From positions 124,001 through 188,000 of the forward strand of contig CP076355.1 in NCBI GenBank assembly GCA_018798825.1: DNA of 64,000 nt, given 5' to 3'. Under the pieces are notes generated by a model. That model saw only the letters and a list, made by a program, of their open reading frames with translations, was not told the DNA's origin and did not search any database. This DNA is from Ochrobactrum sp. BTU1. GTDB lineage: Bacteria > Pseudomonadota > Alphaproteobacteria > Rhizobiales > Rhizobiaceae. A program made the position numbers and the translations under genes. Below, piece after piece: positions 27,288 through 36,019 of this stretch (the stretch's first letter is position 1; every line of letters starts with the position of its first letter).

Positions 27288-28493
27288 ATGAGCCGCCCAA
27301 CCAACCCAAGAATTCTTGTCACCGGCATTCCGAGCCATCTGACACGTCTCATTGATCGCGCAGACAAAGCGCAGGTCTATTATTCAGAAAAGCAGAAGGA
27401 CTCAGAATCCAGGGATAATTTTATCCAGGAACTGAAAAACATCTCCAATACCGGAAATTATCTGATCGGCGAGGGCGCGATGACGGCTCTTCTGCCGTCA
27501 GCCAAGCATATTCCGTTCTGGCATCTCTATAATTGCGTGAACAATGGAACAGGTGTCGAGGAGATCAATAAGGAGTTCGATATCTGCGTCTTCACATGCG
27601 CAAACCTTCTGCGCAAAGGCCTGTCAGCAGATGCGGAAGCGCTGGTTTTATCCAAGCTCGATATGCCGGTGGTTATGCTCGGCATTGGTATCCAGAACCG
27701 CCCTGATATTGAAGGCGAAGACGGTTTGCCTGCTGGCACGAAGAAGCTTCTCGAAGTGCTTAAATCCCGCGAGCATTATTTCCTTACCCGCGGTGAAAAT
27801 GCAGCCGGCTATCTTCGTGATCAGGGCTTTTCCTATGTGCGTCCGGTTGGTTGCCCGTCGCTTTATTTCCGTCCTGATAATATGCGCAAGGCCATTACGC
27901 GTCTACCGCAGGTCAAAGTAGGTGAAGGCCGCACAGTTTTCACAGGCTATATGGGTGCAGAACTTGAAACCATCGGCGACATGAATGCGCTGAGTTCGGA
28001 TGACGGTCGTTCAGCCTATGTGGTTCAGGATGAGCTCTTGCATTTCGATATGCAGCTTGAATCGGACACCAATGGCCGTGCTTATGATTCAACGACTGGC
28101 GAGCTGGTAGGGCCGCTGACCTACAAAGGCTCAAGCGATCTCAAGAAGAAGCTCAGCGTTCACGCTTTCCTTGACACCAATCAATGGCGTGCCTGGTGCT
28201 CGACGATGGACTTCTCATTCGGTCGCCGCTTCCACGGAAATATCATCTCCATGCAGGCGGGCGTACCAAGCCTTATGGTCGCCGTTGATGACCGCATGCG
28301 TGAAATGCTCAATTTCTCCGGTCTGCCAAAGATCGATGCCCGTGATCTCAATGCAGCCAACGACCGGCGCGCTTTCGTGAGCGATCATATCGCAGCAATG
28401 AACATCCCTGATGTGGTTGAAAAATACTCGGCTCGCGAACGCAATTTCCGAAGCGTGCTTTCAGACATCGGCATTGGGGCATCTCACGCCTAA
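27288..28493 (+). CDS. Polysaccharide pyruvyltransferase-family protein, tandem copy 1
   Basis: 401 residues. It starts RILVTGIPSHLTRLIDRA and has GNYLIGEGAMTALL, VVMLGIGIQNRPD, GCPSLYFRPD and the C-terminal GRRFHGNIISMQAGVPS, in which R and H match the family motif. The neighbouring gene is a close paralogue with the same landmarks in the same order. It may place pyruvate ketals on the glycan; ketals add negative charge, which would favour Ca2+ bridging with the RTX protein (inference). Confidence 0.83.
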   Translation: MSRPTNPRILVTGIPSHLTRLIDRADKAQVYYSEKQKDSESRDNFIQELKNISNTGNYLIGEGAMTALLPSAKHIPFWHLYNCVNNGTGVEEINKEFDICVFTCANLLRKGLSADAEALVLSKLDMPVVMLGIGIQNRPDIEGEDGLPAGTKKLLEVLKSREHYFLTRGENAAGYLRDQGFSYVRPVGCPSLYFRPDNMRKAITRLPQVKVGEGRTVFTGYMGAELETIGDMNALSSDDGRSAYVVQDELLHFDMQLESDTNGRAYDSTTGELVGPLTYKGSSDLKKKLSVHAFLDTNQWRAWCSTMDFSFGRRFHGNIISMQAGVPSLMVAVDDRMREMLNFSGLPKIDARDLNAANDRRAFVSDHIAAMNIPDVVEKYSARERNFRSVLSDIGIGASHA

Positions 28494-28538
28494 TCCAAAT
28501 CCAGCAATTTTCTTTAATTTAAGCGAAGATGGATCACC

Positions 28539-29714
28539 ATGCGCATAATGATTACCGGCATTCCGTCCTATTTGATGCGGACCGTCGAAAGCGTTTCGGG
28601 TGCAAGCGTTAAACACCGCCCTTATTTCGAGCCCATCCGCACCAAAAAGGATGTAATCGATCAGGTCAAAAAGATTGCCAATACCGGCAATTACCTCATT
28701 GGTGAAGGCGCTGCCAATGCCGTCCGCGGCCATGATGTGACCTATGTTCCGTTCTGGCATCTGGCCAACAGCCTCAATTCACCTGACACCTATGCAAAGC
28801 TCAATGAAAGCTTTGACCTCTGCCTGTTTGCATCGGCAAATCTTTTGCGTCCCGGTTATGCTGCAACAACCGAATCCTTCGTCTTTGAAAAGCTGAACAT
28901 GCCGATTGTCGTCATGGGCATCGGCATTCAGAAGAAGGAAAATCTGAAAGCCGAATTGCCGGAAGGCACGCGCCGATTTTTGGAAATTCTGCGCCGCAAG
29001 GAAAGTTTCTTCCTCACACGCGGGCATTTCACGGAAGCGTTTCTAAAAGATGCGGGCATGAAATATGTCCGTCCGACTGGCTGCCCTTCGCTCTACTATC
29101 GGCCAGAGCAGATGAAGCTATCGCTGAGCCGTCTTGCTGATCCAAGCCTTGCGGATGCGCAAAAAATCTCATTCGGCGGCTATCTCGGGAGTGTCGCCGA
29201 TACGATTGTCGATGCACATGCGCTGCTCGAAAAAGACAGCGTTGCAAGCTATGTCATTCAGGACGAGGTGATCGTCTATAATATGAACATCGCAGGCGAA
29301 GATCATGCGCAAGCTTTCGATGAGGCTGCAAGCCGCATCACCGCACCTGTCGATTACAAGCACATGGAAAAGTGGCAGCGCAAAAACGAGTTGCTGGTGT
29401 TTTTCGATACGCATAAATGGCGCAGCTGGATTTCCAGCCAGGATTTCGGGTTAAGCCGTCGTTTCCACGGCACGATCATCAGTATGCAGTCGGGTGTTCC
29501 GGGGCTGATGATCGCGGTCGATGACCGAATGCGAGAAATGCTCGGCTTCGTCGGCTTTCCACATATTGATGCAAGCATCTGGAACCGTGAGCCGCAGAAG
29601 AAGGCCTATCTGCGTGACTTCCTTTCCAAGATCGATGTGCCTGCTGCCATCAATCGCTATTCGGAATGTGAAGCCAATTTCAACGGCGCACTCAAGGATA
29701 TCGGGATAAGATGA
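28539..29714 (+). CDS. Polysaccharide pyruvyltransferase-family protein, tandem copy 2
   Basis: 391 residues and closely related to the preceding gene: MRIMITGIPSYLMRTVES, GNYLIGEGAANAVRG, IVVMGIGIQKKEN, GCPSLYYRPEQ and SRRFHGTIISMQSGVPG. The pair probably arose by tandem duplication and may modify two different positions or act as a heterodimer. Its TGA stop overlaps the start of the hydrolase gene (ATGATG). Confidence 0.83.
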   Translation: MRIMITGIPSYLMRTVESVSGASVKHRPYFEPIRTKKDVIDQVKKIANTGNYLIGEGAANAVRGHDVTYVPFWHLANSLNSPDTYAKLNESFDLCLFASANLLRPGYAATTESFVFEKLNMPIVVMGIGIQKKENLKAELPEGTRRFLEILRRKESFFLTRGHFTEAFLKDAGMKYVRPTGCPSLYYRPEQMKLSLSRLADPSLADAQKISFGGYLGSVADTIVDAHALLEKDSVASYVIQDEVIVYNMNIAGEDHAQAFDEAASRITAPVDYKHMEKWQRKNELLVFFDTHKWRSWISSQDFGLSRRFHGTIISMQSGVPGLMIAVDDRMREMLGFVGFPHIDASIWNREPQKKAYLRDFLSKIDVPAAINRYSECEANFNGALKDIGIR

Positions 29715-30817
29715 TGCCAAGCGGCAAGAGCATCAGGGGCAAGATGGTGACGATGTTAGCGCTTGTGGGAGCTTTGTCGTTGGCTCTCCAGCCTCAAAGC
29801 GCTCTTGCCGATACGCGCTTCGGCGTCAACCGGGTCAATATGGCCTGGCTCAAGCCAGCAGAGCGTGAGCAGATTTTCGATCAGATGGTGGATAATGGCG
29901 TGGTGGCAGTTCGGCTGTCCCTCACGCGACCAGTGGATCAGAGTATCGATGCGGTGCGTCTTGCTCATGAAAAAGGTTTGGCCATCCTGCTCGAAATCTC
30001 GCTCAATAACGCGGATTTCTATCCTGAAGGAACAAAGCCCCGATCCGGTCGCGGGCGCATCTGGGATATGTATCGGCTTTCAGATATATCGCCGGATCGC
30101 TTTCAGCAGGCGATCGCTGATGCCTTGCAAAAGATTGATGCAATTGGAGTGTCTCTGGTTGCTGTGGAACCCGGCAATGAGATCAATTGGGGTGCCTATA
30201 ATGGCGATCTTGCCATTCTACCCAAGGAAAAGATGAAGACCGCACGTTCATTGGATGAGATGGAAGAACTGCCTTTGGTCGAAAAGGGTGCAGAAAAATA
30301 CGTCGATCTTCTGCGCATTGTCAGGACGGAGCTTGCAAAGACCAAGCAAAGCGCCAAAGCCAAAGTTGTATCTGCTGGTTTGTCCGATATTCCTTTCATT
30401 GATGCCGACCGGCGCGGAATAGACAGCGTTGATCCAGCCGTCTTTACGGATCTTCTCAGGAAATATGGTCTCAATGATGTGGCCGACGGCTATGGCATTC
30501 ACATTTATCCGGGAAGCAGCGGCACACGGGCTGCACGCGCGAAACACATCACCAGTGCGCTGTCATTCTGCGGTGGTACCGATGGCAAGCCATGCTGGAT
30601 CACCGAATGGGGTTTTGCGAATACCTCCAAAGCCTGCCCGGCCAATGACAACAACCGCGAACAGCTGGTCGAGAAGGCACGCGATCGGTTTCGTCAGATG
30701 ATGGATAGCGGCCAGATCGCAGCCGCTTATTATTTTGATTGGGATGCAAGCACTTACGGAGTGTGGCGTTGCGGTTCGCTGACGCCGGCAGGCCAAGCTG
30801 CAACGGTGACGAAATGA
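29711..30817 (+). CDS. Secreted glycoside hydrolase, clan GH-A type
   Basis: 368 residues with a signal peptide ending near ALADT (about residue 34). The fold looks like a TIM barrel: RFGVNRVNMAWL at the first strand, VAVEPGNEINWGAY with the presumed acid/base Glu near residue 157, HIYPGSSG, and CWITEWGFAN with the presumed nucleophile Glu near residue 299. Such periplasmic enzymes trim or recycle the cognate polysaccharide. The family (GH5, GH39 or other clan GH-A) cannot be fixed by eye. The gene overlaps both neighbours by 4 bases. Confidence 0.75.
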   Translation: MMPSGKSIRGKMVTMLALVGALSLALQPQSALADTRFGVNRVNMAWLKPAEREQIFDQMVDNGVVAVRLSLTRPVDQSIDAVRLAHEKGLAILLEISLNNADFYPEGTKPRSGRGRIWDMYRLSDISPDRFQQAIADALQKIDAIGVSLVAVEPGNEINWGAYNGDLAILPKEKMKTARSLDEMEELPLVEKGAEKYVDLLRIVRTELAKTKQSAKAKVVSAGLSDIPFIDADRRGIDSVDPAVFTDLLRKYGLNDVADGYGIHIYPGSSGTRAARAKHITSALSFCGGTDGKPCWITEWGFANTSKACPANDNNREQLVEKARDRFRQMMDSGQIAAAYYFDWDASTYGVWRCGSLTPAGQAATVTK

Positions 30818-31962
30818 AGCTCAAGACTGTAATCATCGGTGGTTCAAACACCGTCATGCTGCCCGGCTACCTACCAACCCTTTTGGGTACGATGGCAAAA
30901 CGCGGCGTGGAACTGGACATTGTTGCTGATCTTGCCGTGGGCGGCACCACGAGCGCGCTTGGCCTTTATCAGCTCAAGCAGTTTGAACAGCTCGAAGATT
31001 GCGAGCTGCTGCTGATCGAATATGCGATCAATGATGCCTTTGTTTACGGTGATGAACGGCGTCCGTTTCGCCATTGGGCACGAATTTATGAAGGGATCAT
31101 TCGTTACGCGCTGGAACGCAATCCAAACCTGCGGGTCGCAACACTTGTATTTGGCGCACGCAATGGCTCGTTCCTGAATTCTGTTCCTTCAATTGATGCG
31201 GGCATCAATTATATATCGCAATGGTATGGCACCATTTCAGTCGATGTTTCGCGGATGCTGATGCAGCAATATGGCCGTGATGTCGTAAGCAATCCGGCTT
31301 TCTATCTCGATCAGGGTCATTATGCGCGCCCTGTTTCAACGACGATTGTAGCCAACTTGATCGCTGATGTTCTCGAACCAGCTTTCTCTATGCAGCATCG
31401 CCCAAGAGCGCTGCCCTTTGCTATTGATCCGGACCACTTCGCCAACGCACGCGCCTTGAGTGGCGAACAGCTTTGCAAGCGGTTGGGACGCGTGCCAATT
31501 CAATATTGCAACCGCCGCTTTTCAATTTCTGCTCTCGATCTTGGTGCAGACAGAATGCTCTTTGAGGTTGATAACGGCCAACTTCTTGCGCTTGGTTATG
31601 TTTGTGATCCCCGTATTCCGCCGCTTGATGTAGCAATCGGCGAGGAGGTCCATCGCGCCGCCATGATGAAAGGTGGCGTACGCGACGGAACCTATAAATT
31701 CCTCGTTTCGATGCTGAGCTTCGAGTTCCTGTACGGGACAAAATTGCTGGAAGCGCGCGGGAATGTATCGCTTATCATGTCCGCTGCCGATGAAGGCACC
31801 GAGCATAAGCTTCATGTTCCAAAAGACAGCACCCACCATGAAGCACTGCCTGCGGAGCCAGTTCTGCCGATCACCGGCATTCTATTTTCAGGTAATCTCA
31901 AGACGATGACGCTTGAGAAAAAGACCCCTGCCATACCGATTATCGCAGAAGCCGCTCAGTAA
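30814..31962 (+). CDS. SGNH/GDSL-type hydrolase with C-terminal accessory domain
   Basis: 382 residues starting at an ATG that overlaps the previous stop (ATGA). The four SGNH blocks are visible: IIGGSNTVM (Ser11), ADLAVGGTTS (Gly), EYAINDAF (Asn) and LDQGHYARP (Asp/His). These enzymes remove or transfer acyl groups on glycans. There is no signal peptide, so it should act in the cytoplasm, perhaps as an acyltransferase or esterase on glycan precursors. The C-terminal region has LLALGYVCDPRIPPLDV, reminiscent of the GW-x-x-DP module of the other glycan proteins. Last gene of the plus-strand operon. Confidence 0.78.
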   Translation: MKLKTVIIGGSNTVMLPGYLPTLLGTMAKRGVELDIVADLAVGGTTSALGLYQLKQFEQLEDCELLLIEYAINDAFVYGDERRPFRHWARIYEGIIRYALERNPNLRVATLVFGARNGSFLNSVPSIDAGINYISQWYGTISVDVSRMLMQQYGRDVVSNPAFYLDQGHYARPVSTTIVANLIADVLEPAFSMQHRPRALPFAIDPDHFANARALSGEQLCKRLGRVPIQYCNRRFSISALDLGADRMLFEVDNGQLLALGYVCDPRIPPLDVAIGEEVHRAAMMKGGVRDGTYKFLVSMLSFEFLYGTKLLEARGNVSLIMSAADEGTEHKLHVPKDSTHHEALPAEPVLPITGILFSGNLKTMTLEKKTPAIPIIAEAAQ

Positions 31963-31990
31963 TTAAGTTCAGTAATTTGAAGATAAATAA

Positions 31991-32176
31991 TTAGGCCGCC
32001 CGGTTTGATAATGCCAGGGCACAGTCTCTCCACGCACTTACGGCAGTTCCCTGCGTCACATTTTCTACAACAATATGCTTTCCATCGAATACACCGGATG
32101 CAATCCAGTGACGTGCTTCTCGCTGATATACATCGATCGTAATACCCAGCTGTTCTACTTTGGCTTCTGCCAGCAT
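31991..32176 (-). CDS. Small conserved-looking protein of unknown function
   Basis: 61 residues, starting MLAEAKVEQLGITIDVYQRE. The ATG is preceded by GGAG at eight bases, a good ribosome site. There is one Cys and Trp residues, no membrane segment and no signal peptide; the middle (HWIASGVFDGKHIVVENVTQ) looks like two short strands. It lies downstream of ngg on the same strand, separated by about 125 bases, so it may be the last gene of the NAGGN operon. Function unknown. Confidence 0.5.
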   Translation of the reverse strand: MLAEAKVEQLGITIDVYQREARHWIASGVFDGKHIVVENVTQGTAVSAWRDCALALSNRAA

Positions 32177-32302
32177 ATATTTTGCTCCACGAATGATGAA
32201 TCTTGGGCGAAGGTCGCAATATAGACCAAATCCACGACAATCCGATGTCACGTTTGTGCTACCGGATTGTGAATGGCACTTTCAGTGCAAAACAAACTTC
32301 CA

Positions 32303-34108
32303 TTATGGAATATTGGTTCCCAGTTGAGGAAACAAACATTCAAGAAAACGCGCGGCTGTCGGCTGCGGTTCATGATTTGCAAGGCCAGGACGCTCGTTCG
32401 CTTCGATGAACACATATTCTGGTGTTTCGGGTGATTTCACCATGAAATCAATGCCCACAACCGGAATATCAATAGCGCGTGCTGCCTTGCACGCAGCATC
32501 AACCAATGTCGGTTCCACGATAGTCGTTACATCGTGGATCGTGCCACCGGTATGAAGGTTGGCTGCTTTACGAACGGTAATTTCACGTCTGTCTGTAAGC
32601 ACATCATCTAGTATCAGACCTTGCTGCTCAAGACAACGCTTTGTCTCGGCATCAATTGGAATGCGGCTTTCACCGCCCGTTGCAGCCATACGGCGGCGTG
32701 ATTGAACTTCGATGAGGCGTCTGATCGTTGATTTGCCGTCGCCGATCACTCGTGGGGGACGACGCACCGCGGCGGCAACCAGCTTGTAATCGATAATCAC
32801 CAGTCGCAGATCTTCACCTTCAAAACAGGCTTCGAGCAACACCTGATTGCAAACCTCTCGCGCTTGCTTGATGGCGGCACGCAAGTCTTTCATCTTGGTG
32901 ACACCGACAGAAATCCCACGACCCTGTTCTCCGCGCGCGGGCTTCACAACAAGCTTCTGATGTTTTGCAAGAAAGGCTTCCAGCGTTTCATCATCTGCAT
33001 CGGCTGCGATTTGCTCAGGCACGCTCAGACCGGCTTTTGCGACGGTGCGGCGGGTGACTGCCTTGTCGTCACAGATCGACATGGCGACACCTGATGTCAT
33101 CTCAGACAGGCTTTCACGGCAATGGATCGAGCGTCCGCCATGGGAGAGGCGGAAGAAGCCACCTTCTGCATCGGTTATATCCACATGCACGCCGCGCCGC
33201 AGCGCTTCGTCCACAATGAGACGGGCGTAAGGATTGAGCGCATCAAGGGAGTTGATCGGCTGGGCGAAAAATTTCTCATTGATCGCGTTTTTGCGTTTGA
33301 TCGCAAAAAGCGGGACGCGACGAAACTTCAGCTTCTCATAGAGGCGGATTGCATTGTCATTGTCATACAGCACCGACAGATCGACATGGTTGAGCCCACG
33401 CGCCTGAAAATGCTCGGCCAATTTGCGAACCAGCTTCTCACCAATGCCGGGCTGGCGCGCCTGCGGATGCACCGCCAGGCACCAGAGCGAACCACCCTGA
33501 TCAGGATCATTGAACAGGCGTTGGTGATTAATTCCGGTGACTGTCCCGACAATTTCGCCCGTCGCATCATCTTGCGCGACGAAATAGGTGACGGCACGGT
33601 TATCGCGTTCTGATGAGAAGAAATCAGCCCGCAACTGGACCATCCCACAGGCGGCATAGACCGCATTGATGCCATCCGCGTCAATTTCCGATACTGCGCG
33701 ACGAATGGTGATGCCGCGTGTGCGACGCCCACCGGCGCGGTAATTGGAAAGTTCAAGTCGATAGGTGTGCGAGGGATCGAGAAAGATTTCCTGCGGTGCC
33801 TGCGATAGAAGCACATGCGGATCGCTGACATAAAACAGGATATCGCGGCTTAAAGGAGCCTCGGCGCGCAATGCTTCGATGATCCCTTCATTGCTCTCGA
33901 ACGTCTGTGCGAAAAGCAACCGCCCCCAACCGCAGTCGAGCACGATATTGCGGTTGGCGGAACGTTCATCTTCCTGCGCGTAACCGTGCAGATGCTCCTG
34001 ATAAAAGCCCGCACTTTCGGGTGTGCGCAGTCGCGTGAGCCTGTGCGAGAAAGCATTTCTGCCCCTTGCTTTCTGCCGGGTCATTTCAACCTCACCTGTC
34101 TTTTTCAT
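32303..34108 (-). CDS. ngg: N-acetylglutaminylglutamine synthetase (GNAT plus ATP-grasp)
   Basis: 601 residues. An N-terminal GNAT acetyltransferase part contains LWCLAVHPQARQPGIGEKL (acetyl-CoA loop Q-A-R-Q-P-G-I-G). The C-terminal ATP-grasp ligase has KLVVKPARGEQGRGISVG, VIGDGKSTIRRLIE and the metal-binding end VVGIDFMV and IEANERPGL. In the known pathway this enzyme acetylates glutamine and joins it to a second glutamine; AsnO then amidates the dipeptide to give NAGGN, an osmoprotectant. The start ATG 34108 has a strong GGGAGG six bases upstream. It follows asnO by 16 bases. Confidence 0.9.
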   Translation of the reverse strand: MKKTGEVEMTRQKARGRNAFSHRLTRLRTPESAGFYQEHLHGYAQEDERSANRNIVLDCGWGRLLFAQTFESNEGIIEALRAEAPLSRDILFYVSDPHVLLSQAPQEIFLDPSHTYRLELSNYRAGGRRTRGITIRRAVSEIDADGINAVYAACGMVQLRADFFSSERDNRAVTYFVAQDDATGEIVGTVTGINHQRLFNDPDQGGSLWCLAVHPQARQPGIGEKLVRKLAEHFQARGLNHVDLSVLYDNDNAIRLYEKLKFRRVPLFAIKRKNAINEKFFAQPINSLDALNPYARLIVDEALRRGVHVDITDAEGGFFRLSHGGRSIHCRESLSEMTSGVAMSICDDKAVTRRTVAKAGLSVPEQIAADADDETLEAFLAKHQKLVVKPARGEQGRGISVGVTKMKDLRAAIKQAREVCNQVLLEACFEGEDLRLVIIDYKLVAAAVRRPPRVIGDGKSTIRRLIEVQSRRRMAATGGESRIPIDAETKRCLEQQGLILDDVLTDRREITVRKAANLHTGGTIHDVTTIVEPTLVDAACKAARAIDIPVVGIDFMVKSPETPEYVFIEANERPGLANHEPQPTAARFLECLFPQLGTNIP

Positions 34109-34124
34109 TTTGGGCCTCCCAACC

Positions 34125-35900
34125 TCATGCTTCCTGAGTTTGAAGCCACATTTCGAGCAGTCCGGCCTGCCAAAGCTCCGAGCCGCGCAAAGGGGTGATG
34201 TGTTCGGAAGGAGTTGCGAACAACCGGTCGAGATAATCGCGCTGGAAAAGCCCGCGTTCGCGTGCCTTCTGAGATGACAAAGCATCGCGCAGCATGTCTA
34301 GATAGGGGCCAGCGATATATTTGAGCTGCGGCACCGGGAAGTAACCCTTCTTGCGATCGATCACCTCGCTTGGCACAACCTTGCGGGCGACATCCTTCAG
34401 AATGCCCTTGCCGCCATCCCGCAGCTTTTCTTCTGGCGGCATACGCGCTGCAAGTTCCACGAGTTCATGGTCGAGAAACGGAACGCGGGCTTCCAGCCCC
34501 CAGGCCATCGTCATGTTATCGACGCGTTTGACGGGGTCATCGACCAGCATGATATTGCTGTCGAGACGAAGTGCGCGGTCAACGGGTGTATCAGCGCCAT
34601 CGCGCAACAAATGCTCTTCGATGAGTTCACGGCTATAGTCGCGATCCGTCATCCAGTCGGGCGACAGCTGGGTTTTAAGCACATCATGCGAGCGGTCGCA
34701 GAATGCCTTGGCGTAATCGCTGACCACATCATTGGAGTCGACCAGTGGCGGATACCAGTGATAGCCCGCAAAGACCTCATCGGCACCCTGACCGGATTGC
34801 ACGACCTTGATATGTTTGGAAACTTCCTTCGATAGCAGATAAAAGCCGACATTGTCGTAAGAAACCATTGGTTCTGACATGGCGGCAATCGTACCGGGAA
34901 GCGCATCCATCAAATCAGAACTCGGCACAAAAATCTTGTGATGATCGGTGCCGAAATGCTTGGCAATCAGATCGGAATAGACGAACTCATCGCCTTTTTC
35001 GCCGTTGGCTTCTTCAAAGCCGACCGAAAAGCTCATGAGACCGGTTTGGCCTGCTTCGGCAAGAAGACCGACAATCAGGCTCGAATCCACACCACCTGAC
35101 AGAAGAACGCCAACCGGCACGTCAGAAATCATGCGGCGTTTGACGGCAACGCGCAGCATGTCGAGGAGCTGTTCCTGCCAGTCTTCACGGCTGATAGTGC
35201 TGTCGCCAGCCAGACGGCTATGCGGCGGCTGCCAATAGATGCGATCACGAAATTCGCCATTGGCATGATAAACACGGATCGTCGCCGCAGGCAGCTTGCG
35301 CACACCGTTATAGATGGTGCGCGGTGGTGGAACCACAGCGTGGAAGCTCATATAATTATGCAGTGCCGCGCGGTCGATTGAGGTATCGACACCGCCAGCC
35401 TTCACAAGGGCAGGCAGCGACGAGGCAAAGCGCAAAGCGCCGCTGACCTCTGCCAGATAAAGCGGTTTTATACCAAAACGGTCGCGGGCAAAGATCAGTC
35501 TGCCGGTATCGCGCTCATGGATGGCAAAGGCGAACATGCCGTAAAAGCGGGAAACACATTCCTCGCCCCAGGCGTGCCATGCCTTGATGATGACTTCTGT
35601 GTCGCCATCAGAAAAGAAGCGGTAGCCCTTGGCTTCGAGCTCAGCGCGCAATTCGCGGAAATTGTAAATGCAGCCGTTGAAGACAACGCTTATGCCAAGA
35701 TCGGCGTCGATCATGGGCTGCTGGGATTTCTCCGACAGATCGAGAATTCTCAATCGCCGGTGTCCAAAGCCGACATTGCCACGCACAACGATGCCAGAAG
35801 CGTCTGGCCCTCTGGGGGCAAGAATGTCTGCCATTTTCGAGATTGCCGAAACCGACGGTGTCGCACCGTCGAACCTGACTTCTCCGCAAATTCCACACAT
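34125..35900 (-). CDS. asnO: N-acetylglutaminylglutamine amidotransferase (asparagine synthase family)
   Basis: 591 residues. The start is fixed by the glutaminase nucleophile: MCGICGEVRFDG places Cys at position 2. The class II amidotransferase domain (1-about 200; GFGHRRLRILDLS, VVFNGCIYNF) is followed by an asparagine synthase-like PP-loop domain with VLLSGGVDSSLIVG and VVQSGQGADEVFAGY. With Ngg directly downstream, the specific role is amidation of N-acetylglutaminylglutamine rather than general asparagine synthesis. A 119-base spacer separates it from the FadR-type regulator upstream and may hold a promoter. Confidence 0.9.
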   Translation of the reverse strand: MCGICGEVRFDGATPSVSAISKMADILAPRGPDASGIVVRGNVGFGHRRLRILDLSEKSQQPMIDADLGISVVFNGCIYNFRELRAELEAKGYRFFSDGDTEVIIKAWHAWGEECVSRFYGMFAFAIHERDTGRLIFARDRFGIKPLYLAEVSGALRFASSLPALVKAGGVDTSIDRAALHNYMSFHAVVPPPRTIYNGVRKLPAATIRVYHANGEFRDRIYWQPPHSRLAGDSTISREDWQEQLLDMLRVAVKRRMISDVPVGVLLSGGVDSSLIVGLLAEAGQTGLMSFSVGFEEANGEKGDEFVYSDLIAKHFGTDHHKIFVPSSDLMDALPGTIAAMSEPMVSYDNVGFYLLSKEVSKHIKVVQSGQGADEVFAGYHWYPPLVDSNDVVSDYAKAFCDRSHDVLKTQLSPDWMTDRDYSRELIEEHLLRDGADTPVDRALRLDSNIMLVDDPVKRVDNMTMAWGLEARVPFLDHELVELAARMPPEEKLRDGGKGILKDVARKVVPSEVIDRKKGYFPVPQLKYIAGPYLDMLRDALSSQKARERGLFQRDYLDRLFATPSEHITPLRGSELWQAGLLEMWLQTQEA

Positions 35901-36019
35901 AAAAAGGGTCAAAACCTCCATGATCAAACACAACAAGCAAGGCCGTCGCATGAGTTATGGCGGCGGCCTGCATATTGGCTAATGCACGCACGCCGGGATG
36001 GTTCCGAAATTTCTGATTT

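Noticed and set aside
35920..35982. Possible 20-residue basic peptide gene on the plus strand between asnO and the FadR-type gene
   Set aside because: No ribosome site precedes its ATG and it lies in the likely promoter region of the opposite-strand asnO gene.
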